From: Actinomycetota bacterium
GTDB taxonomy: Bacteria; Actinomycetota; Actinomycetes; Actinomycetales; Microbacteriaceae
Direction of reading: 5' to 3'
Assembly: GCA_018268515.1 (NCBI GenBank)
Contig: JAFDWK010000010.1
Span: 93,792 to 157,791, forward strand
Length of the DNA: 64,000 nucleotides
Positions 61,925-64,000 of this stretch are shown here, one piece after another (the first letter of the stretch is position 1; each line of letters starts with the position of its first letter). Both the position numbers and the translations under genes were made by a program. The notes below the pieces were generated by a model. That model was not told the origin of the DNA, did not search any database, and saw only the letters and a list, made by a program, of their open reading frames with translations.

Positions 61925-63160
61925 TCAGTCGGTCAGCGCCCGCACCACCGCATCGGCGAGCAGCCGTCCGCGCAGCGTGAGCGCGAGCGTGCCGCGCAGG
62001 GCCGCGGCGGGTTCGACGAGTCCGTCCGCGATGAGCCCGGCGACCCTGGTCCTCGCGTCGGCCGCGATCGCGTCGAGCGGCATCCCCTCGGCCATCCGGG
62101 AGCGCAGCAGGATCCGCTCGAGCTGGGCGGCCTCGGCATCGGGGCGCTCCGTGGCCGCGGCCGGCGACTCCCCCGTCGCGAGCCGCTGCGCGTATGCGGC
62201 CGGATGCTTCACGTTCCACCAGCGCAGCCCCGCGACGTGGCTGTGTGCACCGGGCCCGAAGCCCCACCAGTCGGTGCCCCGCCAGTAGGCCATGTTGTGC
62301 CGGGAGCGCTGATCCGCACGATCGGCGTCGCCCGACCGGCGGGCCCAGTTGCTCACCTCGTACCACTCGAAGCCGGCTTCGCCCAGCAGGCCGTCGGCCA
62401 GCTCGTACATGTCCGCCTGCAGGTCGTCGTCGGGCGCGGGCACCTCGCCGCGGCGGATCTGCCGGGCGAGCTTGGTGCCGTCCTCGATGATGAGCGCGTA
62501 TGCCGAGACGTGATCCGGATCCAGGTCGATCGCTGTCGTCAGCGACGAGCGCCAGTCCTCCAGAGATTCGCCCGGGGCCCCGTAGATGAGGTCGACGCTG
62601 ACCGCGAGACCCGCGGCACGCGCCGCCTCGACGGCGGTGCGCACGTTCTCCGGCCGATGCGTGCGGTCCAGCGCCGCCAGCACGTGTGGCACGGCCGACT
62701 GCATGCCGATCGACATGCGTGTGACGCCCGCGTGCGCGAGCTCCTGCGCGACCGCCGGGGTGACCGTGTCGGGGTTCGCCTCGACCGTGACCTCGGCACC
62801 GTCGACGATCCCGAACGCGTCGATCGCCGCACCGAGCATGCGCCCGAGGTCACCCGCCGGCAGCAGCGTGGGCGTGCCGCCTCCGAAGAACACCGTGCTC
62901 AGCGGGCGCAGCGGACCGCGCCCGCTGAGCACGTCCCGTGCGAGCTCGATCTCGCCGATCAGGGTGTCGGCGTAGGCGTCCTGGCGCGCCCCGCGCAGTT
63001 CGGACGCGGTGTACGTGTTGAAGTCGCAGTATCCGCAGCGCACCCGGCAGAACGGCACGTGCAGATAGGCGGAGAACGCGATGCCGGGATCGATCCGCAG
63101 ATCGGCGGGCAGCCGCCCGTCCGCCGGCGCCGGATCCCCGAGCGGGAGCGGGCCGGCCAT
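61925..63160 (-). CDS. hemW: Radical SAM heme chaperone HemW
   Basis: The 411-residue radical SAM protein, formerly annotated as oxygen-independent coproporphyrinogen oxidase, binds heme and SAM. The cluster motif is HVPFCRVRCGYCDFNTYT at about 33 (CxxxCxxC), followed by STVFFGGGTPTLLPAGDLGR, VTVEANPDTVTPAVAQELAH and DLIYGAPGESLEDWRSSLT. Catalytic HemN needs an extra N-terminal region that is missing here, so the chaperone role is preferred. Start: ATG 63160. It lies between the DUF1990 gene and hrcA. Confidence 0.92.
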   Translation of the reverse strand: MAGPLPLGDPAPADGRLPADLRIDPGIAFSAYLHVPFCRVRCGYCDFNTYTASELRGARQDAYADTLIGEIELARDVLSGRGPLRPLSTVFFGGGTPTLLPAGDLGRMLGAAIDAFGIVDGAEVTVEANPDTVTPAVAQELAHAGVTRMSIGMQSAVPHVLAALDRTHRPENVRTAVEAARAAGLAVSVDLIYGAPGESLEDWRSSLTTAIDLDPDHVSAYALIIEDGTKLARQIRRGEVPAPDDDLQADMYELADGLLGEAGFEWYEVSNWARRSGDADRADQRSRHNMAYWRGTDWWGFGPGAHSHVAGLRWWNVKHPAAYAQRLATGESPAAATERPDAEAAQLERILLRSRMAEGMPLDAIAADARTRVAGLIADGLVEPAAALRGTLALTLRGRLLADAVVRALTD

Positions 63161-63173
63161 CAGCAGCGGGCCA

Positions 63174-63824
63174 TCAGACGGGCGTCGCGTACAGCGGGGA
63201 GATCGCGCGCAGATACCGGGCGAAGAGCTCCCGACGACGCCGCTTCACGAGGTACGGGAACGTGCGGTACAGGAAGCTGTTCGGGCGGTCGAAGGCGCGC
63301 ACGGTGAACCACACCTCGTCGGCGTCGTTCCACTCGATGTCGAACGACTCCTCACCGCTCACGACGGATCCGGCGACCGTGCCGAGCACGAAGCCGATCC
63401 GGTGCGTCTGCTCGGTCACCGAGATCACCCGCAGCTCGGCGTCGGCGCGCATGCCCGCCACCCGGCCGTGCAGCTTGAGCGTCATCCCGGGGCCGGCCCA
63501 CGGCGTGCCGTCCTCGTCGTAGCGCGGCTCCGCCTCGGTGCGGCTCGGTGCGATCGGCGCGCCCTCGGCATCGAAGCTGACGCCGGCGTACCCGGGGCTC
63601 GACGCGGGGCGCACGTCGGTGAGCTGCAGCCCCGCCGCGCGCTGCGCCGTCCAGCCCAGCAGTGCATCGCCGGCGGTGCGGAACCGCTCTTCGCCGCTGC
63701 CGAGCCGCCAGGACTCCTCCGCGGGCAGGCTCCGCTCCGGCGGATACTGCATCAGGTCGGGCGCGTGGGTCGCCCCCACGGCGGCATAGTCCACCGTTCC
63801 TTCTCGGAATGTCCCGCGACGCAT
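63174..63824 (-). CDS. DUF1990 family protein
   Basis: The 216-residue soluble protein has no transmembrane segment. Family landmarks include VDYAAVGATHAPDLMQYPPE, LHGRVAGMRADAELRVISVT, and the end FPYLVKRRRRELFARYLRAI. The DUF1990 family is common in Actinobacteria and has no assigned function; plant relatives resemble lipid-binding folds. Start: ATG 63824; GTG 63833 is an alternative. It sits 13 bases upstream of hemW and about 80 bases downstream of lepA. Confidence 0.83.
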   Translation of the reverse strand: MRRGTFREGTVDYAAVGATHAPDLMQYPPERSLPAEESWRLGSGEERFRTAGDALLGWTAQRAAGLQLTDVRPASSPGYAGVSFDAEGAPIAPSRTEAEPRYDEDGTPWAGPGMTLKLHGRVAGMRADAELRVISVTEQTHRIGFVLGTVAGSVVSGEESFDIEWNDADEVWFTVRAFDRPNSFLYRTFPYLVKRRRRELFARYLRAISPLYATPV

Positions 63825-63900
63825 GTCAACCACCCTACTTGCTGGCCTCAGCGCCTCACCCAGGTTCTCCCAAGGGTGAGGTGCTTCCGCGCGCGTGCGC

Positions 63901-64000
63901 CTACTTCTTGTCCTTGCCCTCGACGTCTCCGCTCAGTGCGGCGATGAACGCCTCCTGAGGGACCTCCACCCGGCCCACCATCTTCATGCGCTTCTTGCCC
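63901..64000 (-). CDS. lepA: Elongation factor 4 (LepA), C-terminal fragment
   Basis: Only the last 32 codons are in the window; they read [20 protein letters not shown] followed by [12 protein letters not shown] and a TAG stop. This is the conserved C-terminal signature of LepA, the ribosome back-translocase GTPase. lepA-hemW adjacency is widespread in Gram-positive bacteria. The rest of the gene lies beyond 64000. Confidence 0.9.
   Translation of the reverse strand, partial: GKKRMKMVGRVEVPQEAFIAALSGDVEGKDKK

Noticed and set aside
61925-63160. Oxygen-independent coproporphyrinogen III oxidase (HemN)
   Set aside because: The N-terminal region needed for HemN catalysis is missing; the size and motif CxxxCxxC with lepA context fit HemW.

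Overview
The window is a dense, GC-rich chromosomal segment of a Gram-positive actinobacterium. Codon use, leaderless promoters and gene order point to the Microbacteriaceae, most likely a Microbacterium or close relative. That assignment is inferred from synteny and protein features; no rRNA gene is present to confirm it. I see no tRNA, rRNA, CRISPR array, prophage or insertion sequence. About 62 protein genes cover the window, most of them conserved housekeeping genes.

Layout. 1-1027 (minus): rpsP, a KH-domain protein and the 5' part of rimM (ribosome maturation). 1308-2447: a GCS2-type carboxylate-amine ligase. 2508-7719: a glycerol module in which a SorC-type regulator is divergent from glpD-glpF-glpK, closed by a strong terminator. 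7821-17042: protein targeting and lipoylation (ffh, a TetR regulator, lipB-lipA, a DUF2004-like protein, ftsY, smc). 17147-18902: a promoter, a long leader carrying a 29-residue leader ORF, then a small unknown protein translationally coupled to a tandem GNAT acetyltransferase. 18999-21492: an ABC exporter pair and an NTF2-like protein. 21499-26698 (minus): recG, coaD, the DUF177 protein, rpmF, rnc and mutM. 26769-29878: a hydrolase, rsmD, thiL and a DUF3515-type lipoprotein.

29901-34841 looks like an accessory insertion between the DUF3515 gene and ddl, which usually lie close together in relatives. It holds a Tat-exported multicopper oxidase between two membrane proteins, then a LysR regulator divergent from an FAD monooxygenase. 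34900-41276 (minus) is ddl-gpsA-plsC-murA-leuD-leuC. A leucine leader peptide and a switchable hairpin precede leuC. Next upstream is a TerC-family gene with a yybP-ykoY (Mn2+) riboswitch. 42849-44405 is a DUF222/HNH nuclease gene. uppS, recO, a TRIC-like channel and leuA follow; leuA has its own leucine leader. thrC and a DUF2207 membrane protein follow.

52695-61834 is one long minus-strand operon: hrcA-dnaJ-rsmE-HIT-phoH-ybeY-CNNM/CBS-era-oxidoreductase, headed by a CIRCE element. phoH is interrupted in frame by a 357-residue intein with an intact-looking LAGLIDADG endonuclease. The intein starts with Ala and carries the Trp/Cys/Thr signature of class 3 inteins. hemW, a DUF1990 protein and the extreme 3' end of lepA close the window.

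Most notable features: the PhoH class 3 intein; the two leaderless leucine leader peptides, one before leuCD and one before leuA; the Mn2+ riboswitch whose closing stem adjoins the ribosome-binding site of terC; the unexplained leader ORF before the GNAT operon; and dispersed palindromic repeats, one of which supplies the C-terminal tail of LeuC.
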